From NCBI GenBank assembly GCA_015068395.1, contig SVKP01000115.1:1-64000 (forward strand): a DNA stretch of 64,000 bases, in the 5' to 3' direction. This DNA is from Oscillospiraceae bacterium (lineage in GTDB: Bacteria; Bacillota; Clostridia; Oscillospirales; Oscillospiraceae). Positions 9,229 through 18,542 of this stretch are shown one piece after another. The notes under the pieces are model-generated. The model was not told the origin of the DNA. It saw only the letters and a list, made by a program, of their open reading frames with translations, and ran no database searches. The translations under genes were made by a program, and so were the position numbers. How positions within the stretch are numbered: position 1 is the stretch's first letter; each line of letters opens with the position of its first letter.

Positions 9229-10452
9229 ATGGCGGATAGGAATACGCTGCGGACAAAGGCAATTTGGCAGATTACGGAAAGGCTGCGCGATGCGGATGAT
9301 CTGGTCGAAGCCATGGCACACAGTCTTGAGATCATAAAGGACGTGCTGGACTGCGAGGCAGGGTCTGTATGGCTTTTAAGCAAATCGACAAACCGCGTCT
9401 GCGCGGTGGTCAATGTCGGCACGGACGACATTACCGGGTTTAGCGTGGAAAGCGGACAGGGTATTGTCGGTTCGGTTGCAAAATCCGGCGAATCCATCAT
9501 CGTGGAGGATACCTCAACGGACACGCGCTTTTCCAAAAGTGTGGACGAGGAGACCGGCTTTGTGACCAAAAGCATCATCTGCGTGCCGCTGAAAAATGAA
9601 TATGAGACCATCGGCTGCGTGGAGATCATCAACAAGCGTTCCGGCGCCTCCTACACTGCGGAGGACCTTGCCCTTTGCGAGCAAATGGCCGCGCTCGCCG
9701 CCATCGCCATCGAGGAAAAGGGCTTCTCCTTTGAGCCGGAGCAGGAAAAACGCGTAATCATCTCCCTGCGCAACGTGGTCAAGGAGTTCCCGTCGGGAGA
9801 CAGCGTGCTGCGCGTGCTCAAGGGCATCAATCTGGACGTCTACGAGAACGAATTTGTCGTGGTTCTGGGCGAGTCCGGCTGTGGAAAGTCCACCATGATG
9901 AATATCATCGGCGGCATGGACTTTTTGACCTCCGGGACGCTCACCGTTGAGGGCAAAGATTTTTCCCATCCCTCGGATGCGGAGCTGACCGATTTCCGCC
10001 GCAATTACGTCGGTTTCGTTTTTCAGGCATATAATCTGATGCCAAACCTGACGGCGCGCGAGAATGTGCAGTTCATCGCGGAGATCAGCCCCGATCCCGG
10101 CGACGTGGACGCGGCGATCGCCAAGGTGGGATTGACGGAGCGCGCGAATAACTATCCCGCGCAGATGTCCGGCGGCCAGCAGCAGCGCGTGTCCATTGCG
10201 CGGGCGCTGGCAAAAAACCCAAAGGTCATCTTTGCGGACGAGCCGACTGCCGCGCTCGACTTCCAAACGAGCGTGGAGGTGCTGCGTGTGTTTGAAAACA
10301 TCGTGAATTCGAACGGCACCACGGTTATGATGATTACGCACAACGAGGAAATTGCCAAAATGGCGAACCGCGTGGTCAAGCTCAAGGGCGGCACAGTCGC
10401 AAGTATTCGCAGCAATCTGCATCCGCTCCACGCAGACGACCTCTCATGGTGA
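9229..10452 (+). CDS. GAF domain fused to MacB/LolD-type ABC transporter ATPase
   Basis: GAF-like N-half; Walker A GESGCGKSTMMNIIGG, signature MSGGQQQRVSIARAL, Walker B VIFADEP. Confidence 0.92.
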   Translation: MADRNTLRTKAIWQITERLRDADDLVEAMAHSLEIIKDVLDCEAGSVWLLSKSTNRVCAVVNVGTDDITGFSVESGQGIVGSVAKSGESIIVEDTSTDTRFSKSVDEETGFVTKSIICVPLKNEYETIGCVEIINKRSGASYTAEDLALCEQMAALAAIAIEEKGFSFEPEQEKRVIISLRNVVKEFPSGDSVLRVLKGINLDVYENEFVVVLGESGCGKSTMMNIIGGMDFLTSGTLTVEGKDFSHPSDAELTDFRRNYVGFVFQAYNLMPNLTARENVQFIAEISPDPGDVDAAIAKVGLTERANNYPAQMSGGQQQRVSIARALAKNPKVIFADEPTAALDFQTSVEVLRVFENIVNSNGTTVMMITHNEEIAKMANRVVKLKGGTVASIRSNLHPLHADDLSW

Positions 10453-13400
10453 TTGCCATGAAGAAAACACAGATCAAGGATGCGCTGCGCAACATACGCA
10501 GAGAGCGGGTGTCCTATTTCTCAATTCTGCTGATTGCCTTTATGGCGGTGACATGCTACGTTGGCGTAGTCGCCGCCGAGACCGCGCTGCTGCGCTCCGG
10601 CAATCGGTTCTATGACGAGACGTCGTTTCACGATCTGGAAATTGCCTCAACGCTGCTTCTGGAGGAGGGGGACGTCGAAGCCATCCGGGCGGTGAGCGGC
10701 GTTCTCGACGCGGAGGGCGTCTACCTCACCACTGCAAAGGCTTTTGACGGAACGTCCCGCGCGCAGGTTTCGGTGCGTTCGCTGACGGAGCGGATCGACC
10801 TTCCGATCCTGACTGAGGGACATTTGCCCGCCGCTGCAAACGAGTGCGCGGTGGAGGAGCGTTTTCTCGCGGAAACGGATTTCTCCGTGGGCGACACGGT
10901 CCGCCTCACGAGCGGGGACGGCGGGGTGCCGGACTATCTGGCGAATGAGGCATATGTCATCACGGGCAGCTTTCTCCACTCTGAGCACATTTGCGATACC
11001 GTCACGGGTAACGCGCTGATTCTCGTTACCCCGGAGGCATTTGACCTTGACAGGCTGGATGGCTGCTACATGAAGGCGGAGGTGCTGCTTGACAAAGCGG
11101 CATACCCGGACCGCTACGGCGACGAGTATAAAGAGGCTCTGGAATCCATGCGGCTCACATTGGAGTCGCTTGCAGCCGAGCGCGCCGCCATGCGCGACGA
11201 GTCGGTCCATACGCGCTATCAGAGTGAGATCGACGAGAATCAGGCGAAGCTGGACGATGCGGCGGCGCGGCTTGCCGAAGCGCGCACGCAGCTGGATGAA
11301 GGCGTCGCACAGCTGGAGGAGAACCGGCAGAAGCTCGCCGACGCGGAACGCGAGCTTGCAGAAAGCCGGGCGGAGCTGGATCAGGGCAGCGAAGAGCTCT
11401 CTGGAGCGAAAACGCAGCTGGACCGCATCAAGCGAACGCTGAGCGATGCGGCGAAGGAGCTTGCCGATGGAAAGAGCATTCTGGACGATACGGCGGCACA
11501 GCTCGCTGACGCGGCGGCGCAGCTCGCCGATGGCAAGGCGCTGCTGAACGAGAAAGCGGAGGAGCTTGCACAGGGACGGCTCAAGCTGGACAACGCAAAG
11601 CAGGAGCTTGCAGAGGCTAAGGCCAAACTGGAGGACGCCGCCGCGGAGATCGCCGAGAATCGGCAAAAGCTTGTGGACGCGGAGCAGAAGCTTGCCGACG
11701 GATGGAAGGAACTGGAGGAGAACAAAAAACTGCTCGATGCCGCGGCAGAAGAGCTAAAAAGCGCGGAGACGCAGCTGAAAAATGCAGCCACACAAATCTC
11801 CAGAGGCGAGGCGCAATTGAGCAGAGGACGCAGAGAACTGCGCAACGGGGAGGCTCAGATTGCCAACGGAGAAGCACAGCTCGCCGACGGGCACAGGCAA
11901 TTGTCTGAATCCTATGTAGAGATCGAGACGGCGAAGCAAGAGGCGCGAGGTCAAATACAGGATGCGATGATCGATTCGCTCAAGAAATCGGGCTTTGAGG
12001 ATGAGGCGGCGCAAACCATTGTCGGATCCATTGGATGGGTGGAACCAAATTATTCCCCAGACCTGGATGATTCCAGTCTGCGCGCAACAGACTTTCAGGT
12101 AACGGACACTGTCAGCGTGGATTTTGCAAAGGATTCGGAACAGGTAGCCAAAGCGCTGGTCAGTCCGCTTGAGCAGGTGTTGACGGAGGAGGCGTATCAA
12201 ACTGCCGCGTCGACTGTGGAGCAGATTTTGGACTACGTCGGCTACAGCACGGTTTCTGAGCAGCTGCAACAGTGGGACGATGGTCACGAGCAATATCTGA
12301 CCGGCAAGGCGCAGCTTGCGGCTGCGAAAGAAGAACTCGAAGAGGGGCAGGAGAAATACAGACAGGGTGAAGAGCAGCTTTTGAGCGCAAGTGAGGAGTA
12401 TGAAGCCGGGCTCGCACAGTACAATGACGGAAAAACACAGTATGAAAGCGGCCTTGCACAGTACAACGAGGGCCTCCGGCGTTACGAGGAGGGGCTTGCA
12501 CAGTATAACGAGGGCAAGGCGAAGCTGGAAGCCGGCGAGGCGGAGTATGAGGCTGGCGTTGCACAGTATGAGACGGGGCTAGCCGAGTACCTGAGCGGCG
12601 AAGAGCAGTACGCCGACGGCCTTGCACAGTACAACGACGGTGCGGCGGAGTATGAAGCACGGCTTGCCGAATACAACGAGGCAAAGGCAAAGTACGACGA
12701 AGGCGTCGAGACATATGACGCCTCACTTGCCCAATACAACGACGCGCTTGCCCGGTATCAAAGGGGCGTCGCGGACTACCAGGCGGGCATGCGCCGCTAT
12801 GAGGACGGCGAGGCCCAGTATACGGACGGGCTTGCGCAGTATGACGACGGCATGCGGCAGCTGATCGAGGGCAGCGAAACGCTGGCAGAGAAGGAGCGGG
12901 AATACGCCGACGGCATGGCGCAATACAACGACGGCGCGGCACAGCTGGACGAGGCGCGCGAGACGCTTGACGCCCTCTCACCGGCACGCTGGGTTGTGCT
13001 GACGCCAGACGCAAACGGCGGCTACTTGCAGCTGCGTACAAGCTGCAGCTCCGTCAAGATCATCGGCGCACGCTTTACGGTGCTGTTTTTGGTCGTCGGC
13101 GCGCTGGTGATCTACGCCACGGTTGCCAAGATCGTGGACGAGCAGCATAAGCTGGTCGGTGCGACGAAGGCGTTTGGCTTTTTCAACCGCGAGATCCTTG
13201 CCAAATATCTCATATACGGCGTCAGCGCGACCGCCGTCGGCATCCTGCTCGGCGCGGCGGCAAGCATCCCGCTGCAATTGTTTGTCGCATCCAGCTTTGG
13301 CAAGATATTCGTCTTCGGAAGCCCACGCGCGGCAGTGCGTCAGGATCTGATGGTGCTGGTACTGGTGCTGGGCGTCCTGCTCTCCCTTGCGGCGGTTTGG

Positions 13401-14606
13401 TTTGCCTGTACGACGCTGATGCGCTCCACGGCGATCCGGCTGATGCAGGACAGCACACCCGTTGGCGGGAAAAAATCAGGGCATGGCAGCAAGAGCCTGC
13501 TCACACTCTATCAGAGGCTGATCCTGCGCAACATGCGAAGCGACCTCAAGCGTATTACCATCACAGTCGTGAGCATTATGGGTTGCTGCGCGCTGCTGGT
13601 GATTGGGTTTACGCTGCGTGCGTGCGTCTTTGAAACGCCTTCGCGGCAGTATGGACAGATCGTACAGTACGACTATGATCTGAGCTATGAGCCGGGCGCC
13701 GAGGCGGAGATGGAGGCGGTCCTGGAAAGGTATGGTGCGACGGAAACGCCGGCCTACCGCCTGTATACAAGCCTGCGGATCGGGGCTGCCACGGATTTCG
13801 GGGAGCTGATCGTCATCGACGGAGACCGGCTTTCCGAGCTGTACCGGCTCAGCGACAAGGATACAAAGGACACTCTGCACGTTGGATCGGATGGCATATA
13901 CATTTTCTCCGGCATCGCGCAGTCGCACGGGCTTTCCGTGGGCGACACGGTCGTGCTGATGAATGAAAGCGGCACGGAGGCGGAGGCGCGGATCGCGGGC
14001 GTTTTCCGCAATTACTTAGGGCAAATGATCTTCCTGACGCCTGCGTATTACGCGGAGATCTTTGGCGAGGAACCGATAAGCAACAGCATGCTGGGCCATC
14101 TCAACGGCGCAGACTTCGACGCGCTCAGCGGGGAACTGTCGCATTTGGAGAGCTTTCGGTCGCTTGAGCGCTCGGATTCCTTGCGCGCGTTGGTCGAGAG
14201 CTTTACGAAGATCATCAACGCTGTCGTCTGCATTTTGATTGTTGCGGCAGGGGCGATGGCGGCCGTCATTCTGACAAATCTGACGAATATTTACATCCGG
14301 CAGAAAACACGGGAACTGGCGGTCATGCGCGTGAACGGTTTTACCGTGCGCGAGGTCATCCGCTATATGCTGGGCGAGACCTATGTTACAACCGCGCTGG
14401 GCATCCTGCTCGGCTGTGTGGTCGGTTCGGCGCTGGGCATCTGGATCGTCGGCTCGTTCCAGTCTCCGGTCTTCCGCTTTGTGGCGGAGCCGAACGCGAC
14501 GTCCTGCCTGATTTCCGCTGCAATTACCTTGCTTTTTGTCGCCATAATCAACATCCTTGCACTGCGCAAGGTGAAGGATCTCAAGCTGACGGATATTTCA
14601 GGCTAA
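10446..14606 (+). CDS. Giant FtsX/MacB-type ABC permease with long coiled-coil/repeat insertion
   Basis: 1386 aa; N-terminal TM, two heptad-like repeat blocks, two FtsX-like TM blocks (RFTVLFLVVGALVIYATV; IINAVVCILIVAAGAMAAVILTNLTNIYIRQKTRELAVMRVNG). Confidence 0.9.
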   Translation: MVIAMKKTQIKDALRNIRRERVSYFSILLIAFMAVTCYVGVVAAETALLRSGNRFYDETSFHDLEIASTLLLEEGDVEAIRAVSGVLDAEGVYLTTAKAFDGTSRAQVSVRSLTERIDLPILTEGHLPAAANECAVEERFLAETDFSVGDTVRLTSGDGGVPDYLANEAYVITGSFLHSEHICDTVTGNALILVTPEAFDLDRLDGCYMKAEVLLDKAAYPDRYGDEYKEALESMRLTLESLAAERAAMRDESVHTRYQSEIDENQAKLDDAAARLAEARTQLDEGVAQLEENRQKLADAERELAESRAELDQGSEELSGAKTQLDRIKRTLSDAAKELADGKSILDDTAAQLADAAAQLADGKALLNEKAEELAQGRLKLDNAKQELAEAKAKLEDAAAEIAENRQKLVDAEQKLADGWKELEENKKLLDAAAEELKSAETQLKNAATQISRGEAQLSRGRRELRNGEAQIANGEAQLADGHRQLSESYVEIETAKQEARGQIQDAMIDSLKKSGFEDEAAQTIVGSIGWVEPNYSPDLDDSSLRATDFQVTDTVSVDFAKDSEQVAKALVSPLEQVLTEEAYQTAASTVEQILDYVGYSTVSEQLQQWDDGHEQYLTGKAQLAAAKEELEEGQEKYRQGEEQLLSASEEYEAGLAQYNDGKTQYESGLAQYNEGLRRYEEGLAQYNEGKAKLEAGEAEYEAGVAQYETGLAEYLSGEEQYADGLAQYNDGAAEYEARLAEYNEAKAKYDEGVETYDASLAQYNDALARYQRGVADYQAGMRRYEDGEAQYTDGLAQYDDGMRQLIEGSETLAEKEREYADGMAQYNDGAAQLDEARETLDALSPARWVVLTPDANGGYLQLRTSCSSVKIIGARFTVLFLVVGALVIYATVAKIVDEQHKLVGATKAFGFFNREILAKYLIYGVSATAVGILLGAAASIPLQLFVASSFGKIFVFGSPRAAVRQDLMVLVLVLGVLLSLAAVWFACTTLMRSTAIRLMQDSTPVGGKKSGHGSKSLLTLYQRLILRNMRSDLKRITITVVSIMGCCALLVIGFTLRACVFETPSRQYGQIVQYDYDLSYEPGAEAEMEAVLERYGATETPAYRLYTSLRIGAATDFGELIVIDGDRLSELYRLSDKDTKDTLHVGSDGIYIFSGIAQSHGLSVGDTVVLMNESGTEAEARIAGVFRNYLGQMIFLTPAYYAEIFGEEPISNSMLGHLNGADFDALSGELSHLESFRSLERSDSLRALVESFTKIINAVVCILIVAAGAMAAVILTNLTNIYIRQKTRELAVMRVNGFTVREVIRYMLGETYVTTALGILLGCVVGSALGIWIVGSFQSPVFRFVAEPNATSCLISAAITLLFVAIINILALRKVKDLKLTDISG
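11230..11915 (+). repeat. Protein-level heptad-like repeat block 1 (AQLADGKxxLxEAxxEL)
   Basis: Many near-repeats of A/K-x-L-x-(D/E)-(A/G). Confidence 0.8.
12280..12960 (+). repeat. Protein-level heptad-like repeat block 2, Tyr-rich (AQYNEGLxxYEEG)
   Basis: Repeated LAQYNDG / YEEGLAQYNEG units. Confidence 0.85.
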
Positions 14607-14611
14607 CATTA

Positions 14612-14644
14612 GCGGACGGGAAACCATTTTGGTCTCCCGTCCGC
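14612..14644. terminator. Terminator hairpin between convergent genes
   Basis: GCGGACGGGA/TCCCGTCCGC stem. Confidence 0.75.
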
Positions 14645-14665
14645 CTGATTTACTTGTCTGTGCGA

Positions 14666-16822
14666 TTATCTGCTGGTAACGGTGAGGGTACGCGCGTTCT
14701 CGTTCCAGATCACGCTGTAGCCGTAATACCGCATGTCCTCAGCACAGATAAAGGTCCTGCCGTCGGTGTTATAGCCGTTGATGGCATATCCGTCCAGATA
14801 GGTGACGATGTCCGTGTAATAGTAGCTACCCAGCCTTGCGCCGACAGTGCCGGAGGTGCTGGGCGTCGCCGCGCCGCCGGTAACCGGCGCCGTGTTCGAT
14901 CTCGCCGCGCGAAGGGTGCGGGCGCCGCCGTCCCATACCACGCTGAAGCCGTGCGTACGCAGATCCTCAACGTTGATGAGCGTCATGCCGCCAATATTGA
15001 TTGCTTCGATCGGCGTTCCGTTCACCGTGGTGACGATATCGGTGTAGTAGTAGTCGCCGGCAACCTTGCCAACCATATTGGCGGGCGTCGCCGTGACAGG
15101 AGGCAGCTTCGACGGATCGATCTGCGGCGCTGCGGGAACCGTTACGTTCAGAGTACCCGTCCCCAGTGAAACGCCGTTGGTATTGTAGACCGTGAAGCTG
15201 GCGCGGACCACGCCGCCGGACGAGCTCGGCACAAGGTAGAGGCCGTCAAGCACCGAGGAAGTCACATTGATGCTGCTGGTCAGCGCCTGCATGCTGGAAT
15301 TCAGGTACAGCGTGCCGCCTTCGCCGGTGATTGTCGTGAAGCGCAGATAGCTCCAGTTAAGGCTTGAACTGAGCAGCGCGCTCTGGATCGAGCTGCGCAT
15401 AAGCTCGGCGACCGTGCCGGAAGACGTGCTCTGGTTGAACGTGTAGGGGCCGTTGCCGCTGAGCGCGGCAGAAACCGCAATGTTCGCCGCGCGAATGGTC
15501 ACGTCAATGGTGCCGCTGAGCGTTTTGTTGTCATAGTACAGCGAGTAGGGAATACTGAACGAACCGGAAACGGTGGAATCAAAATACATGTTTTTAAACT
15601 GCGCAAGCGAGTAGATGGTGCCAATGGTCGCAGCGTTTCCGTTGCTCAGGCAAAGCGCGGCAACGCCGGAGCCGGAGCCGCGGCTGAACGTGATCTCCGC
15701 ACTGTTGTCATTGGGATATACGCCGAAGGCGCTGCGGAACTGGCCGCGCAGATCCTCGTAGAGCTGCGCATTGTTCGAGGTGGAACCGACCGCGAGCGTC
15801 GCGCTGAGATTATAGGTGGCCTTCTGCTCCTGCTCCACCTTCACCGTGCAGGTGTCGGTGAATTGCTTGCGCGAGGCAAGGTCCGTTACGGTGACGGTAA
15901 TGGTGGCGGAACCACTCTTGTTCTCCGCGTAGATGCGTGCCGTTTCACCGGAGCTGCTGACGGAGACAATGCTCGTGTTGCTGCTGCTCCACGACACGCT
16001 GTACTGCGCTGAAGTGGGATAAACACTGACGCTGAGCCGATCCGACTCATTTGTTTTCAGCGTGAGGCTGCGTGCGTTCAGGGCGATGCTGGAAACGCCG
16101 GACGTCTTGTTCTGAACGGTGACCGAGACATAATCGCTTACATCAACCGAGCCAACCCCGTATGTGCCAACGATCGTCAGGTTTCTTGCCGTGGCATCCG
16201 CCTTGATGACCGTAAAACGGGCGCACGAATTACGCATGCCGGAAAAACGCAAGTAGGAAGAGTTATAGTTCCATGCACCATCCATGTTAAAGATATCCAT
16301 GGAGAAGTTGCCGTTTGTCGGCACAATATAGACCTCAATGGTATCTCCCACATCATAGGGGCCCTGATTCGCGGAGAGGTAGAAGCTCCAGTTGGCATAC
16401 TGGCCGGCGGAGCTTTGGACAGTAACTGTGACTACGTCAGACGCATAAAGGGAGCCGACGTAGTATTCCGCCTTGATCGACAGGGTCTTGACGCTGGCGT
16501 CCGCCCTGAGAACCGTGAACCGGGCTGTCGAGCCGCTCATTCCGGAAAAGCGAAGGTAGGATTTGTCATAAGTCCAGGCAGAGTCCATGTTAAACATATC
16601 CATGGCGAAGTTTCCAGTGACCGCATAGACATATACTTCGATGACTTCCCCTACGTCATAGGGCCCCTGATTCGCGGAGAGGATGAAACGCCCGCTGTTG
16701 TCATCACAGGTTGGCGGGTCTATCCGCCGGGGACCGCTTGCGGAGGCCGATACGCCGAGCCCCATGCACAACACGAGCGCAAGGAGCAGGGACAGGATTC
16801 TTTTCACATGTTTACTCATCAT
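14666..16822 (-). CDS. Secreted protein: two N-terminal tandem repeats, Ig-like (Big_2) domain, two copper-amine-oxidase-N-like repeats
   Basis: Signal peptide; duplicated ANQGPYDVG..RFSGM; SIALNARSLTLKTNESDRLSVSVYPTSA; two YYYTDIVT..NGT..INGRTFI-like repeats. Confidence 0.8.
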   Translation of the reverse strand: MMSKHVKRILSLLLALVLCMGLGVSASASGPRRIDPPTCDDNSGRFILSANQGPYDVGEVIEVYVYAVTGNFAMDMFNMDSAWTYDKSYLRFSGMSGSTARFTVLRADASVKTLSIKAEYYVGSLYASDVVTVTVQSSAGQYANWSFYLSANQGPYDVGDTIEVYIVPTNGNFSMDIFNMDGAWNYNSSYLRFSGMRNSCARFTVIKADATARNLTIVGTYGVGSVDVSDYVSVTVQNKTSGVSSIALNARSLTLKTNESDRLSVSVYPTSAQYSVSWSSSNTSIVSVSSSGETARIYAENKSGSATITVTVTDLASRKQFTDTCTVKVEQEQKATYNLSATLAVGSTSNNAQLYEDLRGQFRSAFGVYPNDNSAEITFSRGSGSGVAALCLSNGNAATIGTIYSLAQFKNMYFDSTVSGSFSIPYSLYYDNKTLSGTIDVTIRAANIAVSAALSGNGPYTFNQSTSSGTVAELMRSSIQSALLSSSLNWSYLRFTTITGEGGTLYLNSSMQALTSSINVTSSVLDGLYLVPSSSGGVVRASFTVYNTNGVSLGTGTLNVTVPAAPQIDPSKLPPVTATPANMVGKVAGDYYYTDIVTTVNGTPIEAINIGGMTLINVEDLRTHGFSVVWDGGARTLRAARSNTAPVTGGAATPSTSGTVGARLGSYYYTDIVTYLDGYAINGYNTDGRTFICAEDMRYYGYSVIWNENARTLTVTSR

Positions 16823-17233
16823 TCTTTTCCTTTCTCAATGATAGTTTGGGTATTTCGATTTTCTGTTCCTGCCGGAAAAGAAAACCTATGTTATGTCTAT
16901 CTTAAACGTTTTTGGCACAAAAGGCAACACCTTTTGCGCGTTTTTCGGAATGTTGGCAAAAAAATCCAGGCCGCTGTCATGCGAAAGAGAATGGGATTTA
17001 TGATTTGCTGCGATAACATATCCGCTTGAAAAAGATAGTAAAGGTAATCGATTCTTGCGTTATTGCAATTTGTCAAAGAGTGTACGTTTTTGTACGCACT
17101 TCGTTGTATAATATAATTGTGTTTTATAATCTGTAGACAATTTATACGGTATACTAAAGAAATGAGAGGGATATCGGACCGACAAGGCCCAGGGAAAAGC
17201 AAAAATCAATCGTCAATGAGGGGGAAAACAAGC

Positions 17234-18487
17234 ATGAAACTGATTCAAAAGTACAACAGCGTAAGCCTCATTCTCCGTATCGCCTGCGGTCTGGCTGTCG
17301 GCATCCTTCTGGGACTGCTCTTTAAGGGCCTGAGCGTCGTACCGCTGCTCGGCAGCATCTTTGTAGGCGCGCTCAAGGCGGTCGCGCCCGTGCTGGTGTT
17401 TGTGCTGGTCGTGTCCGCGCTCGCGCAGGGCAGCAACAAGCTCGACAGCCGCTTTACCCTCGTCATCGCGCTGTATATGGTCAGCACGCTTCTGGCGTCT
17501 CTGTTCGCGGTGGTGATGAGTTTCGTTTTCCCGCAGACGCTGATTTTGACCGAGACCGCGACGGCGGACACCGTACCCACCGGCGTGGGGGAGGTGCTTC
17601 GAAACCTGTTTCTCAACATGGTCTCGAATCCCGTGCGCTCCATTGCGGAGGGCAACTACATCGGTATCCTCTTCTGGGCGGTCATCTTCGGCCTTGCGTC
17701 GAAAAAGCTGGCGGGCGAGGGGACCAAGAAAATGATGGCGGACCTTGCGGAGATCGTCTCCGCCGTGGTGCGCTGGATCATCAATCTTGCGCCCTTCGGC
17801 ATCATGGGGCTTGTCTATGAGAATGTCGCGACCAACGGCCTTGCGATTTTTGCGGATTACGGCAAGCTTCTGCTTTTGCTGGTTGGCTGCATGCTGGCGG
17901 TCGCGCTCATTATCGATCCGCTTATCGCGGCGCTTGTGCTGCGCAGGAACCCCTATCCGCTGGTGTTCCGCTGCCTCAAGGGCTCTGGCGTGACGGCGTT
18001 TTTCACCAGAAGCTCCGCGGCAAACATCCCTGTCAACATGGAGCTTTGTGAGAACCTTGGCCTTGACCGGGAGATGTATGCGGTGTCCATTCCCCTTGGC
18101 GCGACCATCAACATGGACGGCGCGGCTGTCACCATCGCGGTGATGGCGCTTGCCGCCGCGAACACCGTAGGAATCAGCGTCTCCCTGCCGACTGCGATGA
18201 TCCTTGCAATCATTGCAACGCTGGCGGCGTGCGGCGCTTCGGGCGTCGCCGGAGGCTCGCTGCTGCTGATCCCGATGGCGTGCTCGCTGTTCGGCGTGGA
18301 TGCGGACGTAGCGATGCAGGTCGTTGCGGTCGGCTTCATCATCGGCGTGGTGCAGGACTCCGTGGAGACCGCGCTCAACTCCTCCGGCGACGTGATGTTT
18401 GCCGCGACGGCTGAGTACGCCAAGTGGATCAAGGATGGCAAGCCGCTGCCGAAGTTCCTCGGCGGAACGATGGAAATCAAGGTGTGA
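17234..18487 (+). CDS. sstT: Serine/threonine:Na+ symporter SstT
   Basis: DAACS family; LKAVAPVLVFVLVVSALAQG, TRSSAANIPVNMELCENLGL, GATINMDGAAVTI; start chosen at MKLIQKYN. Confidence 0.9.
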   Translation: MKLIQKYNSVSLILRIACGLAVGILLGLLFKGLSVVPLLGSIFVGALKAVAPVLVFVLVVSALAQGSNKLDSRFTLVIALYMVSTLLASLFAVVMSFVFPQTLILTETATADTVPTGVGEVLRNLFLNMVSNPVRSIAEGNYIGILFWAVIFGLASKKLAGEGTKKMMADLAEIVSAVVRWIINLAPFGIMGLVYENVATNGLAIFADYGKLLLLLVGCMLAVALIIDPLIAALVLRRNPYPLVFRCLKGSGVTAFFTRSSAANIPVNMELCENLGLDREMYAVSIPLGATINMDGAAVTIAVMALAAANTVGISVSLPTAMILAIIATLAACGASGVAGGSLLLIPMACSLFGVDADVAMQVVAVGFIIGVVQDSVETALNSSGDVMFAATAEYAKWIKDGKPLPKFLGGTMEIKV

Positions 18488-18542
18488 GCGTTCGATCCGC
18501 GGCTGATGATATCCAAAGAGAGGCGGAGGGACACCTGTTGCC

